Positions 22,734 through 35,075 are shown, counted from the first letter of the stretch. The stretch is 64,000 bases of DNA from Trichaptum fuscoviolaceum (GCA_910574455.1 CAJSYZ010000003.1:3347250-3411249), one strand, 5' to 3'. Notes: generated from the sequence alone by a model not told the origin. Numbers and translations: made by a program.

Positions 22734-24854
22734 ATGTTCCGGAGATACAGATATGTCGTAGACATTCAACGATCAGTCAGCCGAAAGTACTCCACTGCAT
22801 ACTCGCCTGACAAACGATGGCCTGGCTGGGAAGTTGTTATAGGCCTCGAAGTCCATGCTCAAATAAAGTCACGGACGAAGCTTTTCTCCCGTCCGTGTCT
22901 AACTTATTGTTTTAGAATATGCCACTAATCACTTCCACATCTACAACAGATGCTTGGACGTCAACATACGATGAAGAGCCTAATTCTCATGTAAATGCAT
23001 TCGACGCAGCATTTCCGGGGACTTTACCTGTGGGTCACAATTTCTAACAATTGGTAGTTGTTGCTTTTATGTTTACTCCTTTTGTCATTCTAGAAACTGA
23101 ACTCTTCTTGCGTGGACCTAGCTGTCCGTACCGCTATTGCTTTGGATGCTAAAGTACAAACGCGATCCTCCTTTGACCGGAAGCACTACTTCTATTCCGA
23201 CTTGCCCGCTGGGTATCAAATCACACAGCACTATGGTATGAGACATTAAGTGATCTCGTTGGGGGAGACAACTTAGCAAACAGCGCGCAGCCCCACTTGC
23301 GACAGGTGGTCGTGTCATACTTCCCTCGAATGGATCAACTGTTCGTTTAGCTCAGATACAGCTTGAGCAAGTAATGCAACCTCTTTACTCTTCTTGAAGT
23401 TATCTTAACTGTTGGTATAGGATACAGCAAAGACTACGTTCGACGCGGATGCTCGACTATCCAGTGTCGATCTGAATAGGGCAGGTACCGGACTAATGGA
23501 GATTGTTTCGGAACCTGATATGAGGTTAGAACAATTCTTCAAGTTGGTAAAAGTACGAAAACTGAATTTACCCAGGTCTCCAGAACAAGCTGGGGAGTAT
23601 CTAAGGACGCTGCAAGCTATCCTACGCTCAGTTGGATCCAGTGATGGTAACATGGAGCAAGTGAAGTAAACCAATATGGACTCGAAGAGATCAAAGAACT
23701 GATCGACCGTAAATATGTAGGGTTCACTGAGATGTGATGTGAATGTCTCCGCAAATCGCGTTGGAGAGCCTCTTGGGACACGCTGCGAGATAAAAAATCT
23801 CAATAGCGTAAGATTCATGATGATTGCCATAAGTTTGTAAAGTCTCTTTTCCCTGAAGGTGCCTCCGGTTCTTACGTTCATCAGCTGCCGAAGCACTTCG
23901 GCATATCTCCCTACTCGAACAGGGCATACCAGTGAAACAAGATACGCGCGGTTTTGACGAGCATAAAGCAGAGACCTTCGCTCTTCGTAGTAAAGAGGAC
24001 GCCCCCGACTACCGGTATATGCCCGATCCCAATCTTCCTCCCCTTGTCATCGACAAGGTATGTTTGTAACTTAAAAAATGTAATACACGAACTAACCTCC
24101 CACTAGACATATATTGCATCCGTTCGCAACTCAATGCCAGAATTGCCCAATGAAACACGAGCTCGTCTTCTGAGCAGAGGCCTTAACGCCCGAGATGTCG
24201 ATTTTATAATGACCCTCGATACGAGCCGAGATATCGGATTTGATGGACAGCTCGGCGAAGGGATCGTCTCGTACTTCGACAAAGTAGCCGAGGGGCGCGA
24301 TGTGAAATCGGTATTTAATTGGTCTGTTCCTCTATCTGTCCATCTTCATATGCAATGATATTAACCGGAAGAACAGGATATCGCATGACCTTTATAATAC
24401 GTTAGTCAGTCGGAACATGAGCTTTAGAGAGAATCCAGTCTCTGTAGTGCAGCTTCGGGATTTGATTGATCTAGTAGAATCGAATAAGCTCACCGGTGAT
24501 GCTTTTTTTTTGTGCTTGTTGTCATTTTTCAATAACTTAGTTTCTTCTACAGGTACTTCAGGGAAGCAATTATTGAAGCACATGGTCGACAATCCAAATG
24601 CCAAATCGCCGAAGGATCTCGCTCGAGAACTATCCCTGCTGGCCTTGGACGACAACAATGACCTCATCGACAATCTTTGCCAAAGTGCAATCGACGCCTT
24701 ACCCGAGGAGGCGGAGGTTATACGAAAAGGTAACACACGGGTCCTCAATAAACTTGTAGGACAAGTGATGCGTTCCAGCAAAGGTCGAGCCAATGCGCAA
24801 GTTATCCAAAACAGACTTAGGGAGATGCTTCTAGGCAAAGAAACCCCACAATGA
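22734..24854 (+). CDS. Mitochondrial glutamyl-tRNA(Gln) amidotransferase subunit B
   Basis: Eleven exons encode 522 residues: 22734-22890, 22950-23029, 23094-23235, 23291-23370, 23421-23524, 23576-23660, 23721-23832, 23885-24057, 24107-24321, 24377-24495 and 24553-24854. A basic N-terminus ([20 protein letters not shown]) fits a mitochondrial targeting peptide. GatB signatures follow: [73 protein letters not shown] and [19 protein letters not shown]. The last 100 residues form a helical YqeY-like domain ([29 protein letters not shown]). With GatA and a GatC/GatF partner it converts Glu-tRNA(Gln) to Gln-tRNA(Gln) in mitochondria (yeast Pet112). A suspected frameshift near 23830 is removed by the intron 23833-23884, which gives [19 protein letters not shown]. 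Confidence 0.93.
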
Positions 24855-24935
24855 TGTGAAGTTTGATATTATACATTTGCACAGGCTTGATCTTTTCTAA
24901 CTACAAATTAATACATCTAGTATGCAATAGCATCT

Positions 24936-25862
24936 TCACACTTTGACTTTAGCCTTCAAGAAGTCGTTCCACTCATCTGCACCCCAAGAGCTGGAGATTT
25001 CGTTGACGACCAAACCGTCCCACAAGACAGTCGGTGACACATGAATGCCATTCTGCCTGGAGAATTTGACTAGAAGTCATGTTAGCGGCCTGTCCTCATA
25101 CCTAATTCCGAATCTTACTTGTATATTTGAGATCTTCAGTGACGTCTACTCCTCCATTTGGTGTTGTTTTGTATGTCAAGAGATCCAGTAGTTCACCCTT
25201 CTTGTCTTGGCCGACGATGGGCAGGGCTAAATCGACCAGCTTCTCGCGTATTTGTATCGGGGTAAGTTTTGAACACGGTATATCGAAGAAGTCACTCTGG
25301 TGTTTAAAAAGCTGTTGATACCAGGGCAATCTCCGTTAGGCGATACTTCATTGAAAAAATCATACATACTTGGATAGAGTAAGGCCAGAACTTGTCCGGT
25401 GCGGCTCGTGCCACCTGAGACTCTCGGTGTAAGGGAATTTCCACAGAATTTATGCCTTCGAGGCACCTACCGCCAGAGCAGACTCGTGAATAAGCGTGGA
25501 TGCGCTGTGCCATGGCTGGACTTGAAGACGGAGGATCGCCTTCACTTTGCCTTCATACATGCCTCCAGCATCGAGGAGTGGCTTCACCACTTTATCAATC
25601 GTAAAAGCGAGCTTTGCGCTATCCGGGTAGTACATCAGTATCTCGGTTACTTTCCTGACTCAAAGTGCGACATCCATACCTGAAGGGGCAGACATAGTCC
25701 ACTGTGTAAAGGAGCGCATATAGTCATCATGAGTCCATGACGTACCAGTCAGCAAACACGAAAGGATGGGGAACAAACGCATCTACCAAATATATCTAGA
25801 GTGTGGGGGGCGTTTGGGCTACCAGCGACCAGGAGAGGGCTTAGACTCGGTTGAAGGGCCAT
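24936..25862 (-). CDS. DsbA/thioredoxin-like domain protein
   Basis: Six exons, 25862-25787, 25701-25680, 25618-25471, 25414-25370, 25311-25119 and 25069-24936, encode 205 residues. Exon 2 is 22 nt. The fold is suggested by a strand and cysteine near the start (HTLDIFVDYVCPFSAK), a helical insert (ALAVARAAPDKFWPYSIQ, then a stretch around DIREKLVDLALPIVGQ), and a closing strand with a cis-Pro-like motif (RQNGIHVSPTVLWDGLVVNE). This order matches DsbA-like oxidoreductases and FrnE-type proteins. The usual C-x-x-C is replaced by CPFS, so only one of the two redox cysteines is present; a monothiol or non-redox role, for example glutathione-linked, is possible. No signal peptide was seen, so a cytosolic location is likely. 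The substrate is unknown. Confidence 0.75.
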
Positions 25863-26165
25863 CTTGATTAGTTCGATGTTGATAGTCGGAGTGAGCGAAC
25901 GATCTACAGTCGGCCATGGATTATATAGTATACTAGCGAAGACACTGCACTGGCAGTTACTACTTTTGGATGTAGATCTTCGATGCACACGCGCCGAAAC
26001 ACACCAAGCACATCTTGTTTCTTGCTAATAGGAGCTCTTTCTACATAGTCGATTCTGTGCAACCTACCCCAATACGCCATAACTGCGAGAGTTGCAACAA
26101 CGCGCTATATTGGGCAATTCAAGCGTGCGTGGTACCGGTCTCGTCAAGCAGTCAGGTTGTTTGCA

Positions 26166-27890
26166 ATGTCTGTTTCGTTCACCTCATATTTGGGCCTTAT
26201 TGCGAGCGCTCTGAGTAGTCAAGATGGGCCGCAGCTCGCGTTTCTTCTGAGACCTACGAGCCCTCATGGGAAAAGTATAGTCAAGGAGTTTCGGAGTCCA
26301 ACAGTACGTCCAACTACTTCTGCATCATTGTGAGTAAGGCTTATGAACTTGGAAAGCGGCAAACACTCGCAGCGTACGAAGGAGCCCTCGTTGCACCATG
26401 GGACGAGATAGCTATTTCTTACGTGCTTGTTGTCTACAATGTGGCAAAGAAAAGGCCGGAGGAGGCGTTCAAAGAGCATCTAAAACTAGTCTCGTGTGCT
26501 GCATCCTATTCTGCTTTGGTTGAAGCCGTTAAGCTGAAATTTCGCATCTATAGAAACTTCTACCAATACATACAGAATAACACCGGATGGACCTTGCCAG
26601 CTTTATTTGCTGTCCTAAGAGATCTTCGGGACATTGCTTATGATGTGAGTTGCTTTAAATACCAATGGAAATTTGACTCAGTTACTCGACTTCATTGGCA
26701 GGCCGATCTTGTGAGCGGTAAAACAGAATGCATGGAAGAATCGGCTCGGACGATCACAAAAGCATTTTCATTATGTGTAGTGGATCGGTATGCACCTCAT
26801 CACATTTAAGCCCATGCGTCACGGTCGCTGAGTTGAATAAATCACGAAGAACATCACCACCTTCTGAATCGCGAAAATGGGGAGTGTATTATATTGTTGG
26901 GCTGGTAATAAAGAGTTACTTTAGGGTATGTGCTTTGCTATGTTTTGATTTAACACTTAATATGCATATTTATCCAGGTAAAAACGATAGCCCTCTCAAG
27001 GAACATTCTACGTGCGCTAGAGGCAAACAAAGACATTCCGCCGTTGTCAGCGTATCCAAGAGCTCATCAGGTAGGTTGAGATATTATTCCACTAAAAATC
27101 AGACTCAGACTATTATACAGGTTACATACTGGTACTACACCGGAGTGATAGCGTTTTTGAATGAAGATTTTGCGAAGGTTAGATAATGTTAACATCCTTT
27201 GCTCTTCATCATATCTGACTCCCCCCTTACCTTCAGGCAGAACAGCTATTAACCTTAGCTTTTTACAATTGTCATATTGAGGCGCATGAAAACCAACAGT
27301 AAGTCCGACTATGAAACGGATGCTGAAACAAGTCACATTACTGATCAAGCCATCAGGCGGATACTCGCATATCTAATTCCACTGCGCATCCTCCGAGGCC
27401 ATCTCCCCTCTCGAGAACTACTTCACCGATTTCCCCTTGTAGCCGAGATCTACAACCCCTTCATCGATGCTTTGAAGAAGTCGGATATAAAAGAATACGA
27501 TTCAGCTATCTACAAATGGGAGAAGAGACTTCTAGACCTCAATGTAGGTTTGGTGATTGAACGGGCCAGGGAGCTGGTGATGCGAGGCCTGTTTCGCCGT
27601 GTGTTAGTACAGCACCTATTTTCTTTCTTTCTCCGGTGTCACTAACAAAGTATATGTGCAGGTGGGTTGCAAGCAACAAGGGTACACGGATACCAATACA
27701 CATGTTTCATTGTGCACTGCGTGTAGTTGGACTACGTGTAGAGGTCGAAGAGGTTGAGTGTTTTGTGGCGAATATGATCTACAAGGGTCTCATCCGTGGT
27801 TATATCTCGCATGAGCGGCAAATAGTGGTCTTAGCGCAAAATGGAGCCTTCCCTAGACTTGCTGATCGCAAGAACCCCTTTATAATGTAA
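26166..27890 (+). CDS. PCI-domain protein, CSN12/Thp1 (PCID2) family
   Basis: Ten exons encode 417 residues: 26166-26303, 26357-26493, 26554-26644, 26702-26787, 26811-26925, 26978-27070, 27121-27177, 27237-27298, 27357-27602 and 27662-27890. The start MSVSFTSYLGLIASAL precedes helical TPR-like repeats: APWDEIAISYVLVVYNVAK, NNTGWTLPALFAVLRDLRDI and KTECMEESARTITKAF. A tract of aromatic residues (SRKWGVYYIVGLVIKSYFRV, QVTYWYYTGVIAFLNEDF) and LAYLIPLRILRGHLPS then lead into the C-terminal PCI winged helix (RRVWVASNKGTRIPIHMF, VECFVANMIYKGLIRGYISH). Family members belong to the COP9 signalosome-associated CSN12 or the TREX-2 mRNA export complex (Thp1/PCID2). Sequence alone does not separate the two roles. 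The 60-nt intron 26494-26553 has no stop. Exon 1-2 joining was chosen because it restores PTRQTLAAYEGALVAPW; other donors nearby break the frame. Confidence 0.88.
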
Positions 27891-28120
27891 TGCAGATAAT
27901 ATTGCGGTCTGTGGCGGTAAAAATGTACTCAAGTGTAATGCGCTATGGACACGGAGCCTTCGTAACTCAACTCGGACACGCTATTATTCCGGTTGGTTCA
28001 GCTTGACCTCGAGGCCGGCCTTCTTTGAGTCACTGACCCTAGCATAAATGGATTCGTTACGCCTTCACCCCCGGCATTCCATTTTGTCTTATACTCCTTC
28101 ATGCGACACACTCATTGTCA

Positions 28121-29856
28121 ATGGGCAACTCCTCCTCTAGATTAAAGAGAGATACTTCCATTATATCAAGGCCGAGGCTCCTGACGAGCCCGCAAGCGCC
28201 TCCTCCTCTAGGCCCCGCAGTTGTTGTTTCTCCCGAAGTAATCCACAGCCACACTTCATTGTTGTCAAGTAATTCTGTAAATCATGTCAGTCGACGATCA
28301 ACGTTTGATGTATCGAGAGCAAGTCCAGCACCGGTAGACGTTGCGGACGTGAGACGATCAAGGACTGCCAATGCATCACCTGGCCCAACTCGTGAAGACA
28401 GAGCATCATTGCTGGGCGCTCCTCCTCCATACTCTGCTGCTGTGGCGTCCTCTTCAGCCCATGATGTCTCCGCCGACGAGTTTCGTCGAGACGGTCTTCT
28501 GGCAACGCCGGAATCACATGCACCGCGACCTCACCATGCTCACAGACGAACGCAGTCCGCAATCAATCCCGGAGACAGGACAGATCCCAGAATACGTATG
28601 GCATTAGGTGGCGAGGAGCAGGACCAGAGGCCGCTGCCTCCCTTGCCGCCAGGAGATGCGAAGCTGCCCCTTGAAGAACTTGGGTACGGTGCTGGAAGGT
28701 ATGTCATGACGGTGTTTCTGTAGTCTATGTTAATACTAATGTGCTTGACTGAAAGTGATGCGGGCTTAGGTTCGAAGAAACATGCCCGTGTGACGATGCT
28801 CCCTGCGTCACCCTCTATATCATCGTTGCGAAATAGCAGAATCCATACGCAAAGTAGATCGACTTTACGGTCCAACTCAACATCCTCTGCCGAGGATCCT
28901 CTTGAATTGCTCAGGAAATATAAAACCATATTTATCATCGATGACTCGAGCTCAATGGAGGGTGAGAGATGGGTAGAGGTGTGTCTTATGACATCCCCAT
29001 GTAACAACCCGTTTACTCAATATAATCTTGATGCAGACAAGAGAAGCGTTGGCTTCTTTGGCTAACGCTGCAGCGCGTTACGGAACGGATGGAATTGACG
29101 CCTACTTCCTAAATGCAAGGAGGATGGCACAAAATCTGCGGGTATGTAGATTCGTGCAATTCTACGCCTGAATTTACTTATGAAATATCACATATCTTCA
29201 GAGCGCTAGCTCGGTGAAGCGTCAATTCGATAGCGTTGTACCACAGGGTATTTCACTTATCGCCGAAAAACTCGAGGAACTACTCAATGACTACCTTTCG
29301 ACATTGGAGGCTGCTAAAGATGCGAAGGAGCGGGGAAGTCTCCATGCTATGGAGGGCATTAAACCGGTCAACTTCATTATAATTACTGACGGTGTGCCTA
29401 GTATGTTCACCCATCTCATCTGAGCTTGCCAATTCCTGAAAGTTCTTCATAGCCGATGATCCCGAGTCTGTAATTGTTCAGGCAGCGAAGCGACTCGATG
29501 CGGGGAACTACCCACTATCGCAGGTAATTGAAATCTGTGTATAGTCGTAAAGTTTTGATTTGACGTCTTTCATAAAGGTTGGGATTCAGTTTGTCCAAGT
29601 GGGCAATGATGCTCGAGCGACGGAGGCGTTGCGTGAGCTGGATGACGAATTATCGAAAACGTACGGTATCAGGGTAAGTCCGCGCGCAGTGCAGTCCACC
29701 TTACAGGGTACTACATATCTAATCGGGCTATAGGACATGGTTGATACAACTCTCTACACGGGTGGACCTCTTGATTCAGAAATGCTGATTAAGATACTTC
29801 TGGGTGGAATCAATCGTCGCGTTGATAAGAAGGGCGCGAAGAGCGTCATGACCTAA
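28121..29856 (+). CDS. VWA-domain protein with predicted N-myristoylation
   Basis: Seven exons, 28121-28698, 28756-28978, 29037-29141, 29202-29400, 29453-29523, 29578-29673 and 29734-29856, encode 464 residues. The start MGNSSSRLK is a strong myristoylation signal (Gly2, Ser6) and suggests membrane attachment. About 220 disordered residues rich in Pro and Ser follow. The second half is a von Willebrand factor A domain: YKTIFIIDDSSSMEGERW carries the metal-ion-dependent adhesion motif DxSxS, NFIIITDGVPTDDPESVI carries the second acidic motif, and VGIQFVQVGNDARATEALREL closes the fold. A conserved tail reads DMVDTTLYTGGPLDSEMLIK. Intracellular fungal VWA proteins of this kind are widespread but poorly studied. 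No enzyme domain is attached. Its partner and role are unknown. Confidence 0.8.
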
Positions 29857-30014
29857 CGATATTCGGCAAAATTTGCGTTGGATCTGTTCTGTCTTTCTTG
29901 GATATGTTATTACGGGTTCTCATCGCTGTCATCTTTATATGCGTTTGTAGCTGTTCAATGTGCGTATTATTGTATTCTTACATTTCTGTTGTATAGTTAG
30001 AGTAATTAAAGTAA

Positions 30015-33000
30015 TTAAATGTCCCAATCCTGTAATGCAAAGGCCAGTGTATCAAAAGCTTCAATGCGATCTGCCGACAACGCAACTTTCTCGACTCCTC
30101 GCCGAATATAGCGAATTAGTAAATCGAGGTTCTTCGCCATTTTGTCATTCTGAGCGACAAAATCGCCCTCGCCACCAGCGAATGAGGGTGTAGCAAATGA
30201 CATGAGCATGGATTCTGCGGGAGGCTCGGCTTGAACCACGGAATCGTCGATGTCAGAGTCGGAAGAGTCGGAATCCTCGCTGATCCGAACGGCTTCTGAA
30301 AAAGACACAACGTTTCGACTTTCGCGCCGTAGACGCCGACTTCTGTGCCTTCGCGAGTGCGAATGTGATACGCGAGATGCGTCGAACGTTGTGTCTCCAG
30401 CGAAGGCAGTGAAGAAGTCACTAAAGAGCAAGCTATTGTCTAGAATAGACATAACAGCACGATGGATAGTCTAAGAACGTCTCACTTTAGCCGCATACGG
30501 GGGTAGAATATGATACTTCAACTATACCTTCTCCTTGTCTCCGAGTAAGCACCCCCTTTGTAGTCTCATGAGGCTATTACTGAGTGTCAGGCAGGGAATA
30601 ACGTGTTATCAGTAGTCGTTGCTCACTGATTACCATGCAGTTGTAATATATCATCCAGGGACTCGACAGATTCCAGCTCATGGTGAAAGCGTCTCAGTCC
30701 AATTTCTAATACCTGAAATTCGCAAGTCAGATTGCACATGACGCGTAAGGTTGATGTCTTACATATTGGTTAAAGAACGTAGACAACGTGCTGTCATATT
30801 AACACATTAGCAACGGAAATGACATTAGTTGCTTTACACTCACTTAACGAACCAGGAGAGCTTGTTTCTCGTCCCGTAAAAGACTTTCAGCTCTTCGTAT
30901 GAACGAAGGGAGTTGTTTGTTGAGTTTCTGACTAGAATGTTGTCCAGGGCACTTTTGGCCCTTCGAATTTGCAAGAGGAGAACGAAGATATCATTATAGA
31001 TCCCGAGCGTGCGTCTGTTGAAAATGTAAATGAGAGGGAACGGAGCCTCATAGTCGACGTTAAGGCCGGCGAGAGATCCAATAGCACGAGAATAAGTTGG
31101 AGCTTTGTAAGAAAATCGGATCCAGGAGGTCCCTGTCCAGTCCGCTTTGTTCATGGCCACAACATCTCGGAAAGTTGTGTTCAAGAAGTGATAATCTGTC
31201 CACACTTGTCGTGCGTCGATCTAAGGGGGTGTTGAGTAGAGTGATCAGCAGAGAGAATCTGTGCTTAGCTTACTCTAGAGAAGAGAGCATCACAAAAGTC
31301 AGATATCAAGTCACCCTTCCGCATGAGATAAAGGTCCTCGACGACATTCAAATGATATAAGAAGTCGCAATCGGTCAGTAGGACGTTCTGTAGCATCCTT
31401 GCTGCCAAGGAACAGACTGGTGAAAGCTGTTCAGAAAGGACGAGGGAAACGTCATATGATGACATATTTCCTAAGAGTCCATTTGAGGAGAATGGTGTAT
31501 TAACAGTGTAAGTACGGAGAAATGCTTCGAATGTTGGCCAGGATGCCACAGACACTGTGTTATCAGATGAGGTCGCTAGGATATGACTCTTCCCTAATAT
31601 TCGTAAGAGGCCCACAGACTTTCCGGCGCTGAGCACTTGATCGGCAACGGACACCAAAAACGATGGCACTACAACTTTGTCTTCCAATTTATCTCCGTTG
31701 GTATCACTAGTCAAAGAAGATCGGAGTTGATAGCCTTCTGACCAAAAATCTGGATCAGTTAAGGCAACCTCGTTGGACTCGATGAAGAACTCCGGAGGTA
31801 GAACTACATGATCTGTAGCTGTGCTGCCATCCTGCATAAATATACCATCACGCATCCAGTGCCCGAGCATACGCCAAGTGGGTTCTGCGGTTGCTACAAA
31901 GATCCGCATGAGGGCAGATGTAGAAACACAGTCTCTGAATGATTGCCGTGCTTGAGCAATTTCGAACAACGCATCCACTAGACGGCATGCTGTCAATGAT
32001 GGCGAACGGCGAGTTAAAGATACCATCGCTTCCCTACTATATAGCAATGTTTGAGGGAATAACCCAAAGAGGATATCACGCAGGCTGAAAAACGTGTCAG
32101 AAAAAGCTTCCCGTAACGCTTCAGAAAGACTCAGTAAGCTGACAACCGTTGGTCCAGATCTCTGTTCACATGCGCGAAGCATCTTTTCTTCCCTTTGCGA
32201 ACACCAAGCGTCGATCTGGTATATATAGTTTATAACTGATTCTGCAAACGCTTCCATAGTCTGCGAGGGACGGGAGATGGATAGATTAGAAACCGGGTGT
32301 GGGGTAGTGCTGATTATGTTCTGACAAAATTGCTTGAGCTGCGTTATCGCTGTGGCAGCCTCCGCGAAACCTTCAAGTATGGAGTGTTGTGCGAGAGGCG
32401 AGAGATGGAGAAGCTTTGGTGCCGAGGAAGAGACCTTGGGAAGCATTATTATACTACTTTAACTGAGATTATTGTAGTTTAATTAATCCTCACCTTGACC
32501 TTAGGAACATTCGTGCCGGAGTCATTCCAAGAATTAAACAAGAGATTTTCTTGGCCTTGCAAGGCCATAAGAACTTCCCGAACAGCGTCGTGCTCGTGTA
32601 TATAACGCTGCACGGCGGTCAAGTTTGTCTTTCTTTGCGTTTAGCAATGATTACATTACTTACCTCATTTTGCAAGTCATGGAGTATAACACCATCGATT
32701 TTACTTGACCCCACGATCGCTGCGGGACCTTCCGTCAAGAGTCAATGCAAGCCTTTTTGGTAATGGATATCCTTGGACTTACCAAGCGTCGATGGTTCAT
32801 TTAGACTGAAAGGTCGATTTGGGTTGGCATCTGTGCGCCATGCGCTTCGCCAATATTGACGGTGCTGAAGGGTCTCCAACTCCTCGCGCAATCTAAGAGA
32901 CTCGACTATTCTTTGCTGAATGCCTTCCTCAGGATGCGGAGAGGGTGATGGGGAGCCGGGGCTATCATGAAGTGATGGTAAAGTGTCTGACTGGATACTT

Positions 33001-33840
33001 GATAACGATTCATCCAGATCCGCAAGGTCGCTGTCAGGTGTCAGTAAAGGACTTGAGTCCGTGCTTTCGTTGTCTGCCCACTCATCCGCGACGGCACCCG
33101 CAGGTAAACCATACGCGCCCCTCCAATGCTCGCCTTCCAGTGGCTCCTCCTCTAGAATTTTCTTCCAAGTCAGCTCTGGGGCAGGCGGTGGAGGATTATG
33201 GACGAGGTCGACGAAACGGTCGGCATAATCTAGAGTTGCCTCAGAAGGGGGCATTGACAGTAGGATCTAGCCAAAGTATTAACATATGGAGGATTAGCGG
33301 GCCAAACAAAATGGCTTACCAGAAACTGAAGATGATCGGGAAGTTTGGAGATTTTAAGTTCTGTGTCAAGGTCGTTTTTCTTTTGAGCTTCGCAGTGTAT
33401 GCGACTTCTCAATATTCCAAGCGCTTCAGAGAGTCTGTCTCGCGACTGTATCCGTGCTTTTGTAGCTAAACTAAAGAGATGCGGTTCAATTAATGGTAGA
33501 AAATATAGCTAGTCACCAACCGTCTGAGGTGCGTTTCTGCTTCCTTCATATCAAGACCAACTGCCTGCTTCGTCAACGAGTCGATTCTCTTCGTCACAAG
33601 TTCTAATGCCTCAGCATATTCCTCTTCATCCTCTGTGGAACTTAGCCCTGTAACCTGGCTCACTAGATCGTGGCATTGTTGGGATACGCGTGCTGACTGT
33701 CGCGTCGATGGTCTCTGAGATATGCGTGAAGTGGGCCGGAGTGAAATACGAGAAGCAGTTCGATACGAGGCACTCGAGGAAGGCCTAGTCGACAAACTGG
33801 AAGGTGGACGAGATCCGCTAGGTAAGTTGTTCTGAGACAT
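30015..33840 (-). CDS. Gamma-tubulin complex component, GCP5-like
   Basis: Eleven exons encode 1097 residues: 33840-33521, 33470-33320, 33266-32783, 32728-32664, 32607-32494, 32434-31274, 31220-30844, 30790-30763, 30712-30627, 30579-30528 and 30470-30015. The N-terminus is Ser/Arg-rich with repeated SRISxRPTS-like units. A block with LPDHLQFLILLSMPPSEATL and LTWKKILEEEPLEGEHW then YGLPAG resembles the GCP5/Mod21 N-terminal region. The C-terminal half has the GCP core: DFLYHLNVVEDLYLMRKGDL, ADWTGTSWIRFSYKAPTY, PFPLIYIFNRRTLGIYNDIF, FVLLLQIRRAKSALD, then HNSLMRLQRGCLLGDKEK. GCPs assemble with gamma-tubulin at spindle poles to nucleate microtubules. An Asp/Ser-rich insertion (SEDSDSSDSDIDDSVV) interrupts the C-terminal domain. 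GCP4 or GCP6 are the alternatives. It is divergent from Mgm101. Confidence 0.8.
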
Positions 33841-33969
33841 ATTGGAATGCGCCCCTCGTTCCAATTTCAGCTTGGTAGGTGGCCGTTCGTTCTAGAGAAC
33901 GTGAACCAGAAAGGATCGTCGAGAGCTTGATCATGAGCTTAGAGTCGATCCGAGTCGCGTGACGAAGCA

Positions 33970-34020
33970 GTGCCAGTGTCGCGTCTGGTCACTGGCACGG
34001 CGCGTCCACTGGCACTGGCA
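33970..34020. promoter_or_regulatory. CACTGGCAC repeat cluster in a divergent promoter
   Basis: The 9-mer GTGCCAGTG at 33970-33978 is repeated as its exact reverse complement CACTGGCAC at 33990-33998, and again at 34007-34015 with an overlapping partial copy at 34013-34020. The cluster sits in the 220 bases between the GCP5 and Mgm101 start codons. The first two copies could form a hairpin with an 11-base loop, but copy number and spacing look more like transcription-factor sites. Confidence 0.4.
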
Positions 34021-34060
34021 ACGCCGCAAAGTCCTACCTTCTGCCATCCCACCATATCGC

Positions 34061-35075
34061 ATGATGAGCAGTCGCATACTTGCGAATAGCTTTCTTGCTT
34101 TGAGGAGACATATACCATCTTCCTCTTCTCTCAAGCAAGCTGCGGGGTCAGCAATTTCATTCCGCCTCGCGAGCTCTGTGCAACCAGGAGCTGGAAATCC
34201 GAAAATTATCGAAGACCTTCCGAGCACATCAGATGAGGTCAAAGTAAGCCCTGAGCTCTCAAAGAAAGCTAACGAAAAGGCACCATCACCATCCTCTTCG
34301 TTACCAGAGGCACCTCAAAACTACAATGGTGACGGAACACGAAATGACTGGTCAAGGAGCTACTTTGGATTGTCTACTGAGCCTTTCTCGAAAGAGATAG
34401 CAGACATCCTGCAAACACCACTGGATCCATTGGACATCGAAATGAAGCCAGGTACGTTCTCTAGTCATTCCGAATTGCTGGGTACAAAATATTGCATTGC
34501 AGACGGTCTCATCTACCTCCCTGAAATCAAATACAGGCGAATTCTCAACAAGGCATTTGGTCCTGGAGGTTGGGGGCTAGCACCTCGCAGCGAGACTAAC
34601 GTCGGCCCGAAGGTGGTCAGCAGAGAATATGCTCTAGTCTGCCTTGGACGGTGAGTTACTTTCAACCATATATAACTCAGCGTCGAATGAATAGTGTTCT
34701 TAGACTTGTTGCCGTTGCGCGAGGAGAGCAAGAATACTTTGACCACTCGGGGATTCCAACCGCTACTGAAGCATGCAAAAGCAACGCTTTGATGAGATGT
34801 TGCAAGGACCTTGGGGTTGCCAGCGAACTATGGTAAGACCCAATATGTTCATATTAACAGGTAATTAATTGTGGTCATGTTGTAGGGATCCTCGGTTTAT
34901 TCGAGAGTTCAAAGCAAAGCATTGTGTTGAAGTATTTGCCGAGCATCTACCGACCAAGAAGAAGTGCGTTTGTTCTTTTTTTCACTTTCTTGTCTTGTTT
35001 TCTCATCATTAGTACAGGAAGAAGCTATGGAGGCGAAAGGATCAGCCTAAATTTGACTATCCATGGAAAGAATAA
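34061..35075 (+). CDS. MGM101: Mitochondrial genome maintenance protein Mgm101
   Basis: Five exons, 34061-34451, 34503-34650, 34704-34832, 34886-34963 and 35018-35075, encode 267 residues. The first 40 residues ([20 protein letters not shown]...) form a mitochondrial targeting peptide. The conserved core holds [78 protein letters not shown] and [20 protein letters not shown]. It ends in [15 protein letters not shown], the family's invariant tail. Mgm101 is a Rad52-related single-strand annealing protein that binds mitochondrial DNA and is required for its maintenance and repair. Two Met codons (34061 and 34064) can serve as the start. The length matches yeast Mgm101 (269 residues). Confidence 0.95.

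Noticed and set aside
23821..23900. Apparent frameshift in GatB
   Set aside because: An intron at 23833-23884 restores the expected protein sequence in phase.
33970..33998. Rho-independent-type hairpin terminator
   Set aside because: This is a eukaryotic divergent promoter; the inverted 9-mers are better explained as protein-binding sites, and a further direct copy follows.
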